From Pedobacter cryoconitis (GTDB taxonomy: Bacteria > Bacteroidota > Bacteroidia > Sphingobacteriales > Sphingobacteriaceae): a stretch of 64,000 nucleotides of DNA. This document shows positions 25,482-34,408 of this stretch, one piece after another. A program made the translations under genes and the position numbers. How positions within the stretch are numbered: position 1 is the stretch's first letter; every line of letters starts with the position of its first letter. The notes below the pieces were generated by a model. It ran no database searches. It was not told where the DNA came from and was given only the letters and a program-made list of their open reading frames with translations. The stretch is from assembly GCF_014207135.1 (NCBI RefSeq), contig NZ_JACHCC010000001.1, positions 434,001-498,000 of the forward strand, given 5' to 3'.

Positions 25482-27140
25482 ATGAGAAAAGCATTTATTG
25501 CGATTGCCGCATTTTTAGTTACGGCAACTTTGATGATTAGCCTGGCTTGGCCACCATTTTATTGGGCCTTTATTTTTATCGGTCCTATTGTTTTATTGGG
25601 CATTTATGACCTGTATCAGCCAAAACATAGTATTGTTCGAAACTACCCTGTTTTAGGTCGTTTAAGATATCTTGCTGAAGATTTACGTCCTAAAGTATAC
25701 CAGTACTTTGTAGAAAGTGATACCAATGGAAAACCTTTCAGCAGATTGAACCGTTCCCTGATTTATCAGCGTGCAAAAAAAGAAAATGACACTATTCCAT
25801 TCGGAACCCAGCTTGATGTTTATGAGAATGGATACGAATGGTTGAGCCATAGTATTGCAGCGATCAGTCACCATGAATTAAATGAAGATCCAAGAGTATT
25901 GGTTGGTGGGCCTGAGTGCGCTCAGCCATATTCTGCCAGTATATTAAATATATCTGCAATGAGTTTTGGTTCATTGAGCCAGAATGCGATTCTTGCCTTA
26001 AACGGCGGAGCGTTCATGGGTAATTTTGCACATAATACCGGAGAAGGAGGGATTAGTGACTATCATGCGGCTCCAAATGGAGACCTGATCTGGCAGATAG
26101 GTACAGGATATTTTGGTTGCCGGAATGACGATGGTACATTTAATTTTGATGCTTTTGGCATTCGTGCGAAAGGTGAGCAGGTTAAGATGATTGAAATTAA
26201 ATTATCTCAGGGTGCTAAACCAGGTCATGGTGGTATTTTGCCGGCCAAAAAGGTAACTCCTGAAATTGCGAGAATCAGGCTAGTGAAAGAAGGTTTTGAT
26301 GTAATTTCTCCACCTGCACACTCTGCATTTTCTACGCCACTGGAGTTATTGGCCTTTGTCAAAAGACTAAGAGAACTTTCTGGTGGTAAACCTATCGGGT
26401 TTAAATTGTGTATCGGTCGTAAAAGTGAATTCTTTGCGATTTGTAAGGCTATGGTTGAAACCGGTACTTATGTAGATTTTATCACTGTTGATGGTGGTGA
26501 AGGTGGTACCGGAGCGTCTCCACAGGAATTCTCTAATGCAGTGGGTATGCCTTTAAGAGAAGGTATTGCTTTTGTATATGATGTACTCTCTGGTTTTGAT
26601 TTGAAAAAACATATCAAGATCATTGCTTCGGGTAAAGTATCTTCAGGTTTTGACCTGGTAAAAAATATAGCATTAGGTGCCGATTTATGTAATTCTGCCC
26701 GTGCAATGATGTTTGCTTTAGGTTGTATCCAGGCACTGGAATGTAATAGTAATACCTGTCCGACAGGCGTGGCTACACAGGATCCAAGCTTGATGAAAGG
26801 ATTGGTTGTGGAGGATAAGAAGGTACGCGTATTTAACTATCACCGTCTGACTGTTGCCAGTGCAGTCGAATTGTTAGGTGCAGCAGGTCTGCGTCATACT
26901 TATCAGTTAAGCAGAGCTTATATTAACCGGAGGATTGCACCGAATGTGATGCAGTCTTACATGGAGACTTTCCCATATATTCCGGAAGGAAGTTTGTTAA
27001 ACACTCCTTATCCGTTGAGATTTGAATTGGGTATGGCATTAAGTACTTCATCTAGTTTTGCGCCAACGGATTATAGAGTAACAGCTATTGATTATGCACA
27101 TGCGAATTCGTTTCAGGATACGCATCAATCCAATAACTAA
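25482..27140 (+). CDS. FMN-binding glutamate synthase family protein
   Basis: The 552-residue protein has two N-terminal membrane segments (about 5-20 and 24-42) followed by the glutamate synthase central/FMN barrel domain. Seen: ISAMSFGSLSQNA near 155-167, the GHGGILPAKKVTPEIA segment near 248-263, DGGEGGTGASP near 340-350, and Cys415, Cys421 and Cys426 in the CX5CX4C pattern of the [3Fe-4S] cluster. It lacks the glutaminase domain and a small-subunit neighbour, so the nitrogen donor and electron partner are unknown. Such stand-alone proteins are common but poorly characterised. Confidence 0.88.
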   Translation: MRKAFIAIAAFLVTATLMISLAWPPFYWAFIFIGPIVLLGIYDLYQPKHSIVRNYPVLGRLRYLAEDLRPKVYQYFVESDTNGKPFSRLNRSLIYQRAKKENDTIPFGTQLDVYENGYEWLSHSIAAISHHELNEDPRVLVGGPECAQPYSASILNISAMSFGSLSQNAILALNGGAFMGNFAHNTGEGGISDYHAAPNGDLIWQIGTGYFGCRNDDGTFNFDAFGIRAKGEQVKMIEIKLSQGAKPGHGGILPAKKVTPEIARIRLVKEGFDVISPPAHSAFSTPLELLAFVKRLRELSGGKPIGFKLCIGRKSEFFAICKAMVETGTYVDFITVDGGEGGTGASPQEFSNAVGMPLREGIAFVYDVLSGFDLKKHIKIIASGKVSSGFDLVKNIALGADLCNSARAMMFALGCIQALECNSNTCPTGVATQDPSLMKGLVVEDKKVRVFNYHRLTVASAVELLGAAGLRHTYQLSRAYINRRIAPNVMQSYMETFPYIPEGSLLNTPYPLRFELGMALSTSSSFAPTDYRVTAIDYAHANSFQDTHQSNN

Positions 27141-27161
27141 TTTAACTCCGGTATTTCGGTT

Positions 27162-27194
27162 AAAAAAGCTGGTCCAATAGGGATCAGCTTTTTT
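27162..27194 (+). terminator. Terminator after the glutamate-synthase-like gene
   Basis: AAAAAAGCTGGTCC (27162-27175), loop AATAG and GGATCAGCTTTTTT (27181-27194) pair fully with one G-U, followed by more T. Confidence 0.85.
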
Positions 27195-27269
27195 TTGTCT
27201 GCTCTCTAAAAAACGCCAGATAATTTTAGCTTTCAATGTAATAAAGGCATCTTTGTGAAAAAACATTAC

Positions 27270-27986
27270 ATGAAGAAAAATTACGCTTTCCTATTCCTTT
27301 TAATTGTTTTCAGTGCGAGGCTGAAGGCGCAACAAACGCAGACCCGTAATGTTACAGGGCCAGGATCATTGATCGGGAGTAGTTTGATAGCTGGAAGTGA
27401 TTTTGTTATCCAGGCCAATACTGGAGGCAGATTTACAGATAAAGGGGCAGCCCTGGAATTTGCAATACCAGCTGGGACTGATGGTTTAAATGTATGGGGA
27501 CAGGGAAGAATCCTTACTGTTGCGCAAAACCAGTATAACGGGGATGCTACAGGAAAAATGATTTTGGGTACCCGGCGAATGATGAATAAATATGGGACTG
27601 CTTGGGAATGGTATTATGGTGATGATATTGTGATAGATGGAGCTGGTAATGTGGGGATGGGTATGCTTAGCCCTGCGGAAAAGTTATCAGTAAATGGTAG
27701 TATCCGTGCAAAGGCAATTAAAGTAGAAAGCCAGAACTGGCCTGATTATGTTTTTGATGAGGATTATAAAGTTAATTCCCTGCTGGAGGTGGAACAATTT
27801 ATCAAAACGAACAAGCATCTGCCTGAAATGCCTTCGGCTAAAGAAGTGGATGCAAATGGAATTGAGCTTGGTGAGATGAATAAACTGCTGCTTAAAAAAA
27901 TAGAGGAACTAACTTTGCATTTGATTGATCAGCAAAAAACAATAAATAAACAGGGAAAGCAAATCGAACAATTACTGAATAAGTAG
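27270..27986 (+). CDS. Secreted protein with tail-fibre/S74-like C-terminal region
   Basis: I chose ATG 27270 over GTG 27255 because the sequence CATCTTTG just upstream resembles a -7 box and would put the transcript start near 27260. From there the product is 238 residues with a signal peptide (KKNYAFLFLLIVFSARLKAQ). The C-terminal third has SPAEKLSVNGSIRAKAIKV, a region with NKHLPEMPSAKEV and a final coiled coil (about 190-238), as in Bacteroidota proteins annotated as tail-fibre or S74-like. It is probably a surface or secreted structural protein; no chaperone-type autoprotease motif was identified. Confidence 0.75.
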   Translation: MKKNYAFLFLLIVFSARLKAQQTQTRNVTGPGSLIGSSLIAGSDFVIQANTGGRFTDKGAALEFAIPAGTDGLNVWGQGRILTVAQNQYNGDATGKMILGTRRMMNKYGTAWEWYYGDDIVIDGAGNVGMGMLSPAEKLSVNGSIRAKAIKVESQNWPDYVFDEDYKVNSLLEVEQFIKTNKHLPEMPSAKEVDANGIELGEMNKLLLKKIEELTLHLIDQQKTINKQGKQIEQLLNK

Positions 27987-28005
27987 TAAACTGATAGTCT
28001 GAAAC

Positions 28006-28044
28006 AACGAACGGGCCTGTATGTTGAATACAGGCCCGTTCGTT
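28006..28044. terminator. Strong hairpin terminator between convergent genes
   Basis: A 17-bp perfect stem (28006-28022 with 28028-28044) has a five-base loop. It lies between the tail-fibre-like gene and the convergent M13 peptidase gene and could serve both. U-runs on either side are weak. Confidence 0.7.
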
Positions 28045-28067
28045 ATAAATGGAGTTTTATTTTAAGG

Positions 28068-30113
28068 CTACCAAACCCCTACACGGTTAGCAGGAGCGAC
28101 ATACATCTTTGCAGTAGCTGGAATATTAAAAGCCTTATAGAAGGCTTCCATACTATACACAGGCCCGTTCACTCTGAACATTTCCGGAGAATGCGGATCT
28201 GTTTTTAAACGTACACGCATAGATTCATCCCTGCTTTTGATACGCCATACCTGGGCAAAACTTAAAAAGAAACGCTGATCTGGAGTAAATCCGTCAATTT
28301 TCTTGTCGCTTTTGCCATCAGGCGTTAGTTTAAAGGCTTCGTAGGCAATAGCCAGACCACCAATATCAGCCAGATTTTCCCCTAGAGTCAACTGCCCATT
28401 CACATGTTGATTATCCAATAAGGTGAAGCTATTATACAAGTCAGCAACCTTTTTAGCTTTATCATTGAATTTAACCGCATCTGCTGCAGTCCACCAGTCT
28501 TTCAGGTTTCCGTCTTTGTCATACTGTCTTCCCTGATCGTCAAAACCATGGGTCATTTCATGGCCAATGACAGCGCCTATAGCACCATAGTTGATGGCAT
28601 TGTCAGCACCAAAATCAAAGAAAGGGAATTGAAGGATTCCGGCAGGGAAAACAATCTCGTTTATAGAAGGATTGTAATATGCATTTACAGTTGGTGGAGT
28701 CATATCCCATTCAGTCTTATCTACAGGTTTGCCCATTTTTCCAACCATCTCTTTATAAGTATGCTTTTCTGCTGACTGAATATTGGCAAAATATGAGTTC
28801 TTCGCAATTTCTACATCATCATATTTTTTCCATTTATCCGGGTAGCCGATTTTTTTGATAAAGGCATTTAATTTCTCAATAGCTTTCTGCTTAGTTGCAG
28901 GACTCATCCAGTCCAGTTTTTCTATCCTTGATCTGTAAACTTTTTGAAGGTTATCAACCATTTCAAGCATTCTTTTCTTGGCTTCAGGAGTGAAATGTTC
29001 CTTGACATATAACTGTCCCAGTAACTCGCCTAAGTTTTGATCTGTACTACCTACAATAGTTTTCCAGCGCTCTTTTGGTTCTTTCAAACCATTGATGGTT
29101 TTACCAAAGAAATCAAAACGTGCAGCACGGAAATCTTTGCTTAGTGCATTGGCTGAACTACTTATAGCATCAAACTTCAGTTTCTCTTTCCAGGTCTCGA
29201 TAGGTACTGTTTTAAATAAATTATTCAGCGCCTGGTAGTATTTAGGTTGCCCTACCAGAATTGTATCTGTTTTAATCTCTAATTTGCCTAATACTGATTT
29301 CCAATCGATATCCGGAGTCAGCTTTTGAAAATCAGCCAGATAATATTTATTGTAATTTTTCTGTGGATCACGCAGTTCGACAGGAGTGGAGTGTGAATTT
29401 GCAATGCTTGTTTCCAGTTTTAGTACATTATCTGCGTATTTGGCAGCATCCTCTTTTTTAGCACCTGTTAAGACAAAAAGCTGTGTAATGTATTTCAGGA
29501 ACTCTGCTCTTATATTTTTGGTCTGTGCGTCGTTGTTAAAATAATAACTACGTTCAGGTAAGGTAATCCCAGACTGGCTGAAATTAACAGCATTTTTACT
29601 GCTGATTTTGTCATCTGCGCCAACGTGGAAATCCAGTAAATCTCCATTGCCATCTTTATAACCTTCAGCTATGAAATTGATCAGTTCTTTGTAGTCTTTA
29701 AGTCCATCAATCTTGGCGAGTACTGGTTTTAGTGGAGTATATCCCGCTTTTTCAATAGCAAGGGTGTCCATTCCACTTGCATAGAAATCACCAACTTTCT
29801 GTTCCAGGCTTCCTTTAGTATGATCTTCTTTAGAAGCATCTGTCAGGATCTGATTAAGCGCCTTTATATTGTCATCGTATAAGCTGTAAAAGGAACCCCA
29901 TCCTCTTTCTGTTTTTGGAATTTCTGTTTTTTTCATCCACTGCCCGTTCGCATACAAGAAGAAATTATCCCCCGGATTGACAGTTGTGTCCATACCAGAC
30001 TTGTTAAAGAACTCCGTCCGGACTTCTTTATTTGCAGTATGGCCCTTGTCTTTATTCTGACAAGCTGCAAGGAGTGCCAATCCTGCCAATGATAAACTCA
30101 GTTTTGTTTTCAT
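28068..30113 (-). CDS. M13-family zinc metallopeptidase lipoprotein (neprilysin-like)
   Basis: The 681-residue protein has a lipoprotein signal peptide (LALLAAC, Cys about 18), an N-terminal M13 domain (about 40-420) and a C-terminal catalytic domain with zinc motif HEMTH at 518-522 and third-ligand motif ENLADIGG at 579-586. The conserved NAYYNPSINEIVFPAGIL segment near 470-490 and the C-terminal CxxW region, here FRVNGPVYSM...GVW, are also seen. It would degrade peptides at the outer membrane or periplasm. A 32-bp inverted repeat lies about 170 bases upstream of its start. Confidence 0.93.
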   Translation of the reverse strand: MKTKLSLSLAGLALLAACQNKDKGHTANKEVRTEFFNKSGMDTTVNPGDNFFLYANGQWMKKTEIPKTERGWGSFYSLYDDNIKALNQILTDASKEDHTKGSLEQKVGDFYASGMDTLAIEKAGYTPLKPVLAKIDGLKDYKELINFIAEGYKDGNGDLLDFHVGADDKISSKNAVNFSQSGITLPERSYYFNNDAQTKNIRAEFLKYITQLFVLTGAKKEDAAKYADNVLKLETSIANSHSTPVELRDPQKNYNKYYLADFQKLTPDIDWKSVLGKLEIKTDTILVGQPKYYQALNNLFKTVPIETWKEKLKFDAISSSANALSKDFRAARFDFFGKTINGLKEPKERWKTIVGSTDQNLGELLGQLYVKEHFTPEAKKRMLEMVDNLQKVYRSRIEKLDWMSPATKQKAIEKLNAFIKKIGYPDKWKKYDDVEIAKNSYFANIQSAEKHTYKEMVGKMGKPVDKTEWDMTPPTVNAYYNPSINEIVFPAGILQFPFFDFGADNAINYGAIGAVIGHEMTHGFDDQGRQYDKDGNLKDWWTAADAVKFNDKAKKVADLYNSFTLLDNQHVNGQLTLGENLADIGGLAIAYEAFKLTPDGKSDKKIDGFTPDQRFFLSFAQVWRIKSRDESMRVRLKTDPHSPEMFRVNGPVYSMEAFYKAFNIPATAKMYVAPANRVGVW

Positions 30114-30281
30114 ATTTTAAAATAATTGTTAATTAAAAGGGTAAAATGGGAATATTCGCTGGAATTCAGCTTATCTTAAAACTAAGCAAATAGAAAGAGA
30201 AAATGGAATTATTGGGGTGTAAAAAAGAGGATACCGATTTTTAGAATCATCAGTGTATGGGACTTTGCATTACTTTCCGTA

Positions 30282-30352
30282 TTGTGTCTGATGTTGGAAT
30301 AGGGTTGGTATAGCCAATCGCTATGCCAACCCTATTCCAACATCAGACACAA
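30282..30352. repeat. 32-bp near-perfect inverted repeat
   Basis: Arms 30282-30313 and 30321-30352 pair at all 32 positions, with one G-U (or T/C change) and a seven-base loop CCAATCG. No U-run follows on either strand, so it is not a simple terminator. It could be a cruciform, a small non-autonomous repeat or an RNase III-type hairpin in the M13 peptidase leader. Confidence 0.85.
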
Positions 30353-30402
30353 CATGAACACAACCTTATTTACAGTTGGTCTTAAAACACCCAAAATGCA
30401 AA

Positions 30403-30436
30403 TGGCCGAATAACTTTTTAATTTGTTATCCGGCCA
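30403..30436 (-). terminator. Probable terminator of asnS
   Basis: Arms 30403-30414 and 30425-30436 pair over 12 positions with one mismatch around a 10-base loop; a T-rich stretch follows on the minus strand. Confidence 0.6.
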
Positions 30437-30467
30437 CATAATGAGTACCAAATTTTATATTCTATGC

Positions 30468-31916
30468 TTAGAACTCTGCATTTTTTGGAAAGCGAGGGAA
30501 GGCAATCACGTCTCTGATGTTAGTCATACCAGTTACGAATAGCACCAGACGTTCAAAACCCAATCCAAAACCGGAATGTGGAGCAGAACCGAATCTTCTA
30601 GTGTCTAAGAACCACCATAATTCTTCCTGAGGAATATTCATTTCTTCCATACGCTCTGTTAATTTGTCCAGTCTTTCTTCTCTTTGAGAACCACCGATCA
30701 TTTCGCCGATTCCAGGGAACAGGATATCCATAGCAGCAACGGTTTTTCTGCCTTCTGCGTCTGGTTCATTCTGGCGCATATAAAAAGACTTAATATCAGC
30801 TGGGTAATCAGTAAGGATGACCGGCTTTTTGAAGTGTTTTTCTACCAGGAAACGTTCGTGCTCAGATTGTAAATCGGCACCCCATTCATTAATCAGATAT
30901 TTAAACTGTTTCTTCTGATTTGGTTTTGAAGAACGTAAAATAGCGATAGCCTCTGTGTAGGTCAAACGCTCAAAGTCGTTGTTTACACAGAAATTAAGTT
31001 TCTCTATTAATGATAATTCGCTGCGTTCCTGCTGAGGTTTGGTCTTTTCGTCTTCCAGTAAACGGTTGTTTAAGAATTCGATTTCCTCTTTACAGTTCTC
31101 CTGCGCATAGGTGATCACATATTTCATCATGTCCTCTGCCAGCTGCATGTTGTCTTCCAGATCTGCAAAAGCAACCTCTGGTTCAATCATCCAGAACTCT
31201 GCCAGGTGACGTGTAGTATTTGAATTTTCAGCCCTGAAAGTAGGGCCGAAGGTATAGATTTGTCCAAAGGCCATGGCAGCCAGCTCACCTTCCAGTTGAC
31301 CGGAAACAGTAAGATTGGTTGCGCGTCCAAAAAAGTCTTCTGAGAAATCTACTTTACCGTCTTCAGTTCTTGGTGTTTTATCAAAATCCAGTGTAGTTAC
31401 TTTAAACATTTCACCAGCACCTTCTGCATCTGAAGCAGTGATTACCGGAGTATGCATGTAAACAAAACCTCTTTCATTATAAAACTGATGTATAGCAAAT
31501 GCCAATGCATGACGCACTTTAAAAACGGCATTAAAAGTATTCGTACGGAAACGCAGGTGTGCAATCTCTCTCAGGAATTCAAGACTATGTTTTTTAGGCT
31601 GCAAAGGAAATTTATCCGGATCACTGTCGCCAAGAATTTCTATTGAAGCAGCTTTGACATCAACACGCTGACCTTTCCCAAGGGATTCTACCAGCTGACC
31701 GGTAACGGCAATAGCAGCACCTGTAGTAATTCTTTTTAATAAATCCTCCGCAGTATTTGCAAAATCAACAACTATCTGAATATTTCCCATGCAGGAACCA
31801 TCATTGATGGCAATAAATTGGTTGTTACGAAAGGTTCTTACCCAACCCATTACGGTCACTTCTCTGTTAAAATCACTAGTCTCTAACAGGCTTTTAATTT
31901 TTTCTCTTTTAATCAT
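30468..31916 (-). CDS. asnS: Asparagine--tRNA ligase
   Basis: The 482-residue class II synthetase has an N-terminal OB-fold anticodon-binding domain (about 1-105, [11 protein letters not shown] near 25-35) and a catalytic domain with motif 2 [21 protein letters not shown] split near 229-249 and motif 3 [15 protein letters not shown] near 451-465. These features separate AsnRS from AspRS. It charges tRNA-Asn; the indirect GatCAB route is thus not required for asparagine. A -7-like box TATTTTTG lies on the minus strand at 31936-31943. Confidence 0.96.
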   Translation of the reverse strand: MIKREKIKSLLETSDFNREVTVMGWVRTFRNNQFIAINDGSCMGNIQIVVDFANTAEDLLKRITTGAAIAVTGQLVESLGKGQRVDVKAASIEILGDSDPDKFPLQPKKHSLEFLREIAHLRFRTNTFNAVFKVRHALAFAIHQFYNERGFVYMHTPVITASDAEGAGEMFKVTTLDFDKTPRTEDGKVDFSEDFFGRATNLTVSGQLEGELAAMAFGQIYTFGPTFRAENSNTTRHLAEFWMIEPEVAFADLEDNMQLAEDMMKYVITYAQENCKEEIEFLNNRLLEDEKTKPQQERSELSLIEKLNFCVNNDFERLTYTEAIAILRSSKPNQKKQFKYLINEWGADLQSEHERFLVEKHFKKPVILTDYPADIKSFYMRQNEPDAEGRKTVAAMDILFPGIGEMIGGSQREERLDKLTERMEEMNIPQEELWWFLDTRRFGSAPHSGFGLGFERLVLFVTGMTNIRDVIAFPRFPKNAEF

Positions 31917-31935
31917 GATTTTCTTGTGGAGCGTT

Positions 31936-31943
31936 CAAAAATA
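31936..31943 (-). promoter_or_regulatory. -7 box (TATTTTTG) of asnS
   Basis: On the minus strand TATTTTTG matches TAnnTTTG and ends 19 bases before the asnS ATG. No -33 TTG at the expected place. Confidence 0.45.
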
Positions 31944-32010
31944 ACGATTTCCATTTAGAAATAACAGATTTAGAAGAGGAGATTTGAGTTTTTGCAAGAA
32001 AGGTTGATCT

Positions 32011-32260
32011 TGTGTGTTTTTTAGTATATAATCAATTTTTAAATACTGTTTTTTATGTTTTTGTGTTGTTTATTTGTTTTTGTGGTGTTGATATTTTGTT
32101 TTTTACGGTATTTTGTTGTTTTAATTTGATTTTTTATTGTTTTTAATTTGTGTTTTTATTGTTTATTGCATTTGTTTTTTAATATTATTGATTATTTGTG
32201 TTATTTAATTGTGTTTAATATGAAAATAATGTGTTTTAATGGTTGTTTTATTGAATAATA
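32011..32260. other. Strongly G/T-skewed intergenic tract
   Basis: By hand count these 250 bases hold 39 G but only 4 C on the plus strand, with most of the rest T. It has no open frame of note and few hairpins. It lies between asnS and an orphan promoter/terminator unit. The minus strand is therefore C/A-rich and G-poor, like an unstructured RNA region. Confidence 0.75.
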
Positions 32261-32271
32261 TCCTATATTTG
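32243..32271 (+). promoter_or_regulatory. Orphan promoter of a possible small RNA
   Basis: TTG (32243-32245), 18 bases and TATATTTG (32264-32271) match the -33/-7 pattern. A second TATATTTG lies at 32288-32295. No plus-strand gene follows; a terminator does. Confidence 0.55.
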
Positions 32272-32276
32272 TATTG

Positions 32277-32334
32277 CTCGTTTAAATTATATTTGGTTAA
32301 AAAACCTTCGGCTTAATTGCTGGAGGTTTTTTTT
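32277..32334 (+). ncRNA. Possible short non-coding RNA
   Basis: A transcript starting about six bases after the -7 box at 32264-32271 would end at the strong terminator 32299-32334, giving roughly 58 nt. It contains no open frame. Neighbouring genes on both sides are on the minus strand, so the unit has no obvious mRNA to serve. Its ends are estimates. Confidence 0.35.
32299..32334 (+). terminator. Terminator of the orphan unit
   Basis: AAAAAACCTTCGGC (32299-32312), loop TTAATT and GCTGGAGGTTTTTT (32319-32332) pair at all 14 positions with two G-U. The A/T flanks make it able to work on both strands. Confidence 0.8.
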
Positions 32335-32383
32335 ATGGATTTTTGTAAATGAAAAAGGATGGGAACCAATTATATGGACACAA

Positions 32384-32414
32384 AAAAAGGGGTAACCTAA
32401 TGGCACCCCTTTTT
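32384..32414 (-). terminator. Terminator of sucC
   Basis: AAAAAGGGGT (32384-32393), an 11-base loop and ACCCCTTTTT (32405-32414) form a 10-bp stem 18 bases after the sucC stop, followed by a U-run on the minus strand. Confidence 0.85.
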
Positions 32415-32431
32415 CTATATAAAGATTTTGT

Positions 32432-33622
32432 TTATGCTAAAACCTGAGTAACCAAAGCAGCAGCATCTTTCAAAGCAATTGCTGAGAACACTTTCAGACC
32501 AGATTCATCGATTAATTTTTTAGCTTCAACAGCGTTTGTACCTTGTAAACGGCAGATAATTGGAACCGGGATATCTCCGATTTCTTTATAAGCATCGATA
32601 ACACCTTGTGCCACACGGTCACAACGTACGATACCACCGAATATATTGATTAAGATAGCTTTAACATTAGGATCTTTTAAGATGATGTTAAAACCAGCTT
32701 TTACAGTTTGTGCATTGGCAGTTCCACCTACATCCAGGAAGTTAGCCGGCTCACCACCTGCAATTTTGATAATATCCATAGTTGCCATTGCTAAACCAGC
32801 ACCATTAACCATGCAACCAACGTTTCCGTCTAATTTTACATAGTTTAAGTTAGATTCACTTGCTTCAACGTCAGTTGGATCTTCTTCCAGTTTATCACGC
32901 ATTGCTGCATAATCAGGATGACGGAACAAAGCATTCTCATCTAAGTCTACTTTAGCATCAACAGCAATAATTTTATCGTCTGAAGTTTTTAAAACCGGGT
33001 TGATTTCAAACATTGCAGAGTCAGTATTGTCATAAGCTTTGTAAAGTGCTGTTACAAACTTTACCATTTCTTTGAAAGCTGCACCGCTTAATCCAAGGTT
33101 GAAAGCAATTTTACGTGCCTGGAATCCCTGAAGACCAACTTTAGGATCGATCTCTTCTTTGAAGATTAAATGAGGAGTGTGTTCAGCAACTTCTTCGATA
33201 TCCATACCACCTTCGGTTGAATACATGATAATGTTTCTTCCGTTACCACGGTTTAACAGAACACTGATGTAAAATTCTTTTGTTTCAGAAGCTCCAGGAT
33301 AATAAACATCCTGTGCAACAAGAATTTTATGAACTTTTTTACCTTCTGCACTAGTCTGAGGTGTGATCAGTTGCATACCTAAAATGTCGGTAGCTCTTTG
33401 TTTAACCTCGTCAAGGTTTTTAGCTAATTTAACACCACCACCTTTACCTCTTCCACCAGCATGTACTTGCGCTTTAATTACTACCCAGTCAGAGTTGTAG
33501 TCTGCTTTCATTTTTTTAGCAGCTTCTACAGCCTGCTCAACAGTTTCGGCAACTATGCCTTCTTGTACGGCAACACCAAAACTTTTAAGTATTTCTTTAC
33601 CTTGATATTCGTGTATATTCAT
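32432..33622 (-). CDS. sucC: Succinate--CoA ligase (ADP-forming) beta subunit
   Basis: The 396-residue protein begins MNIHEYQGKEILKSFGV, typical of SucC, with an ATP-grasp domain (about 5-240; VHAGGRGKGGGVKLA near 52-66) and a C-terminal CoA-ligase domain with FLDVGGTANAQTV near 291-303 and NIFGGIVRCDRVA near 321-333. It makes ATP from succinyl-CoA in the TCA cycle with SucD, which is not adjacent. A -7 box TAGATTTG is at 33642-33649 on the minus strand. Confidence 0.97.
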   Translation of the reverse strand: MNIHEYQGKEILKSFGVAVQEGIVAETVEQAVEAAKKMKADYNSDWVVIKAQVHAGGRGKGGGVKLAKNLDEVKQRATDILGMQLITPQTSAEGKKVHKILVAQDVYYPGASETKEFYISVLLNRGNGRNIIMYSTEGGMDIEEVAEHTPHLIFKEEIDPKVGLQGFQARKIAFNLGLSGAAFKEMVKFVTALYKAYDNTDSAMFEINPVLKTSDDKIIAVDAKVDLDENALFRHPDYAAMRDKLEEDPTDVEASESNLNYVKLDGNVGCMVNGAGLAMATMDIIKIAGGEPANFLDVGGTANAQTVKAGFNIILKDPNVKAILINIFGGIVRCDRVAQGVIDAYKEIGDIPVPIICRLQGTNAVEAKKLIDESGLKVFSAIALKDAAALVTQVLA

Positions 33623-33641
33623 TTGCTGAAAAAATTTGATC

Positions 33642-33649
33642 CAAATCTA
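33642..33649 (-). promoter_or_regulatory. -7 box (TAGATTTG) of sucC
   Basis: The minus-strand TAGATTTG matches TAnnTTTG and ends 19 bases before the sucC ATG; no clear -33 TTG is seen. Confidence 0.45.
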
Positions 33650-33742
33650 CAATTTCAGATTGGTTTTAAAAACTTATTCTCCCTTTTATCCTGAAGGAAA
33701 AGCCTCAATTTTCACCTTAACTGAAATTAATCCCAAATTTTG

Positions 33743-33750
33743 TAAGTTTG
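33743..33750 (+). promoter_or_regulatory. -7 box (TAAGTTTG) of the LolD-type gene
   Basis: TAAGTTTG matches TAnnTTTG and ends exactly four bases before the ATG at 33755, predicting an mRNA with almost no 5' leader. Confidence 0.5.
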
Positions 33751-33754
33751 CTCC

Positions 33755-34405
33755 ATGCTAAAAGCCACAGGTATCAGAAAAGCTTATGGAAATCTGTCGA
33801 TCCTGAAAGGGGTAGATTTTGAAGTATCCAAAGGAGAGATTGTCAGTATAATAGGTGCTTCAGGTGCAGGCAAGAGTACGCTGTTACATATCCTGGGTAC
33901 ACTGGATAAACCTGATGAAGGTACCGTCGAATTAAATGGTACCGGGGTGTGGAAATTATCCGGTGAACCATTGAGCATTTTCAGAAATCAGAATATTGGT
34001 TTTGTTTTCCAGTTCCATCACCTGCTACCTGAATTCTCTGCACTCGAGAATATCTGCATTCCTGCTTTTATCGCTAAGAAAAATAAAAAAGAAGCTGAAT
34101 CCCGTGCGAAGGAGCTTCTGGCCTTACTTGGTCTGGAAGACCGTGCTTCACATAAACCCAATCAACTTTCGGGTGGAGAACAGCAACGTATTGCTGTAGC
34201 AAGGGCATTAATTAATAACCCTTCCATCATCCTGGCCGATGAACCTTCAGGGAATCTTGATTCGGCTAATGCCGAATCATTGCACCAGTTCTTTATCACA
34301 CTGCGTGATAACTTCCAGCAGACTTTCGTAATTGTTACCCATAATAAAGACCTTGCCGAAATCAGCGACAGGGTAGTCACCATGAAAGATGGTTTAATTG
34401 TATAA
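33755..34405 (+). CDS. ABC transporter ATP-binding protein, LolD/MacB type
   Basis: The 216-residue ATPase has Walker [10 protein letters not shown] (34-42), Q-loop [11 protein letters not shown] near 85-95, signature LSGGEQQR (138-145), Walker B ILADEP (159-164) and the H-loop VTHNKD. This subgroup serves LolCDE (lipoprotein release) or MacB/FtsE-type permeases. No permease gene is adjacent. Three bases after its stop a degenerate ATP-grasp-type gene begins, and then a HAD-like gene, making a compact three-gene unit. Confidence 0.9.
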   Translation: MLKATGIRKAYGNLSILKGVDFEVSKGEIVSIIGASGAGKSTLLHILGTLDKPDEGTVELNGTGVWKLSGEPLSIFRNQNIGFVFQFHHLLPEFSALENICIPAFIAKKNKKEAESRAKELLALLGLEDRASHKPNQLSGGEQQRIAVARALINNPSIILADEPSGNLDSANAESLHQFFITLRDNFQQTFVIVTHNKDLAEISDRVVTMKDGLIV

Positions 34406-34408
34406 AAT

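Larger units (their letters stand above)
30114..30467. other. Intergenic region with a long inverted repeat
   Basis: Between asnS and the M13 peptidase gene there is no gene. It holds the 71-base inverted repeat at 30282-30352 and the asnS terminator at 30403-30436. The rest is AT-rich without visible features. Confidence 0.7.

Noticed and set aside
27270..27986. Prophage remnant suggested by the tail-fibre-like protein
   Set aside because: No other phage genes are near, it has a signal peptide, and such proteins are common chromosomal genes in Bacteroidota.
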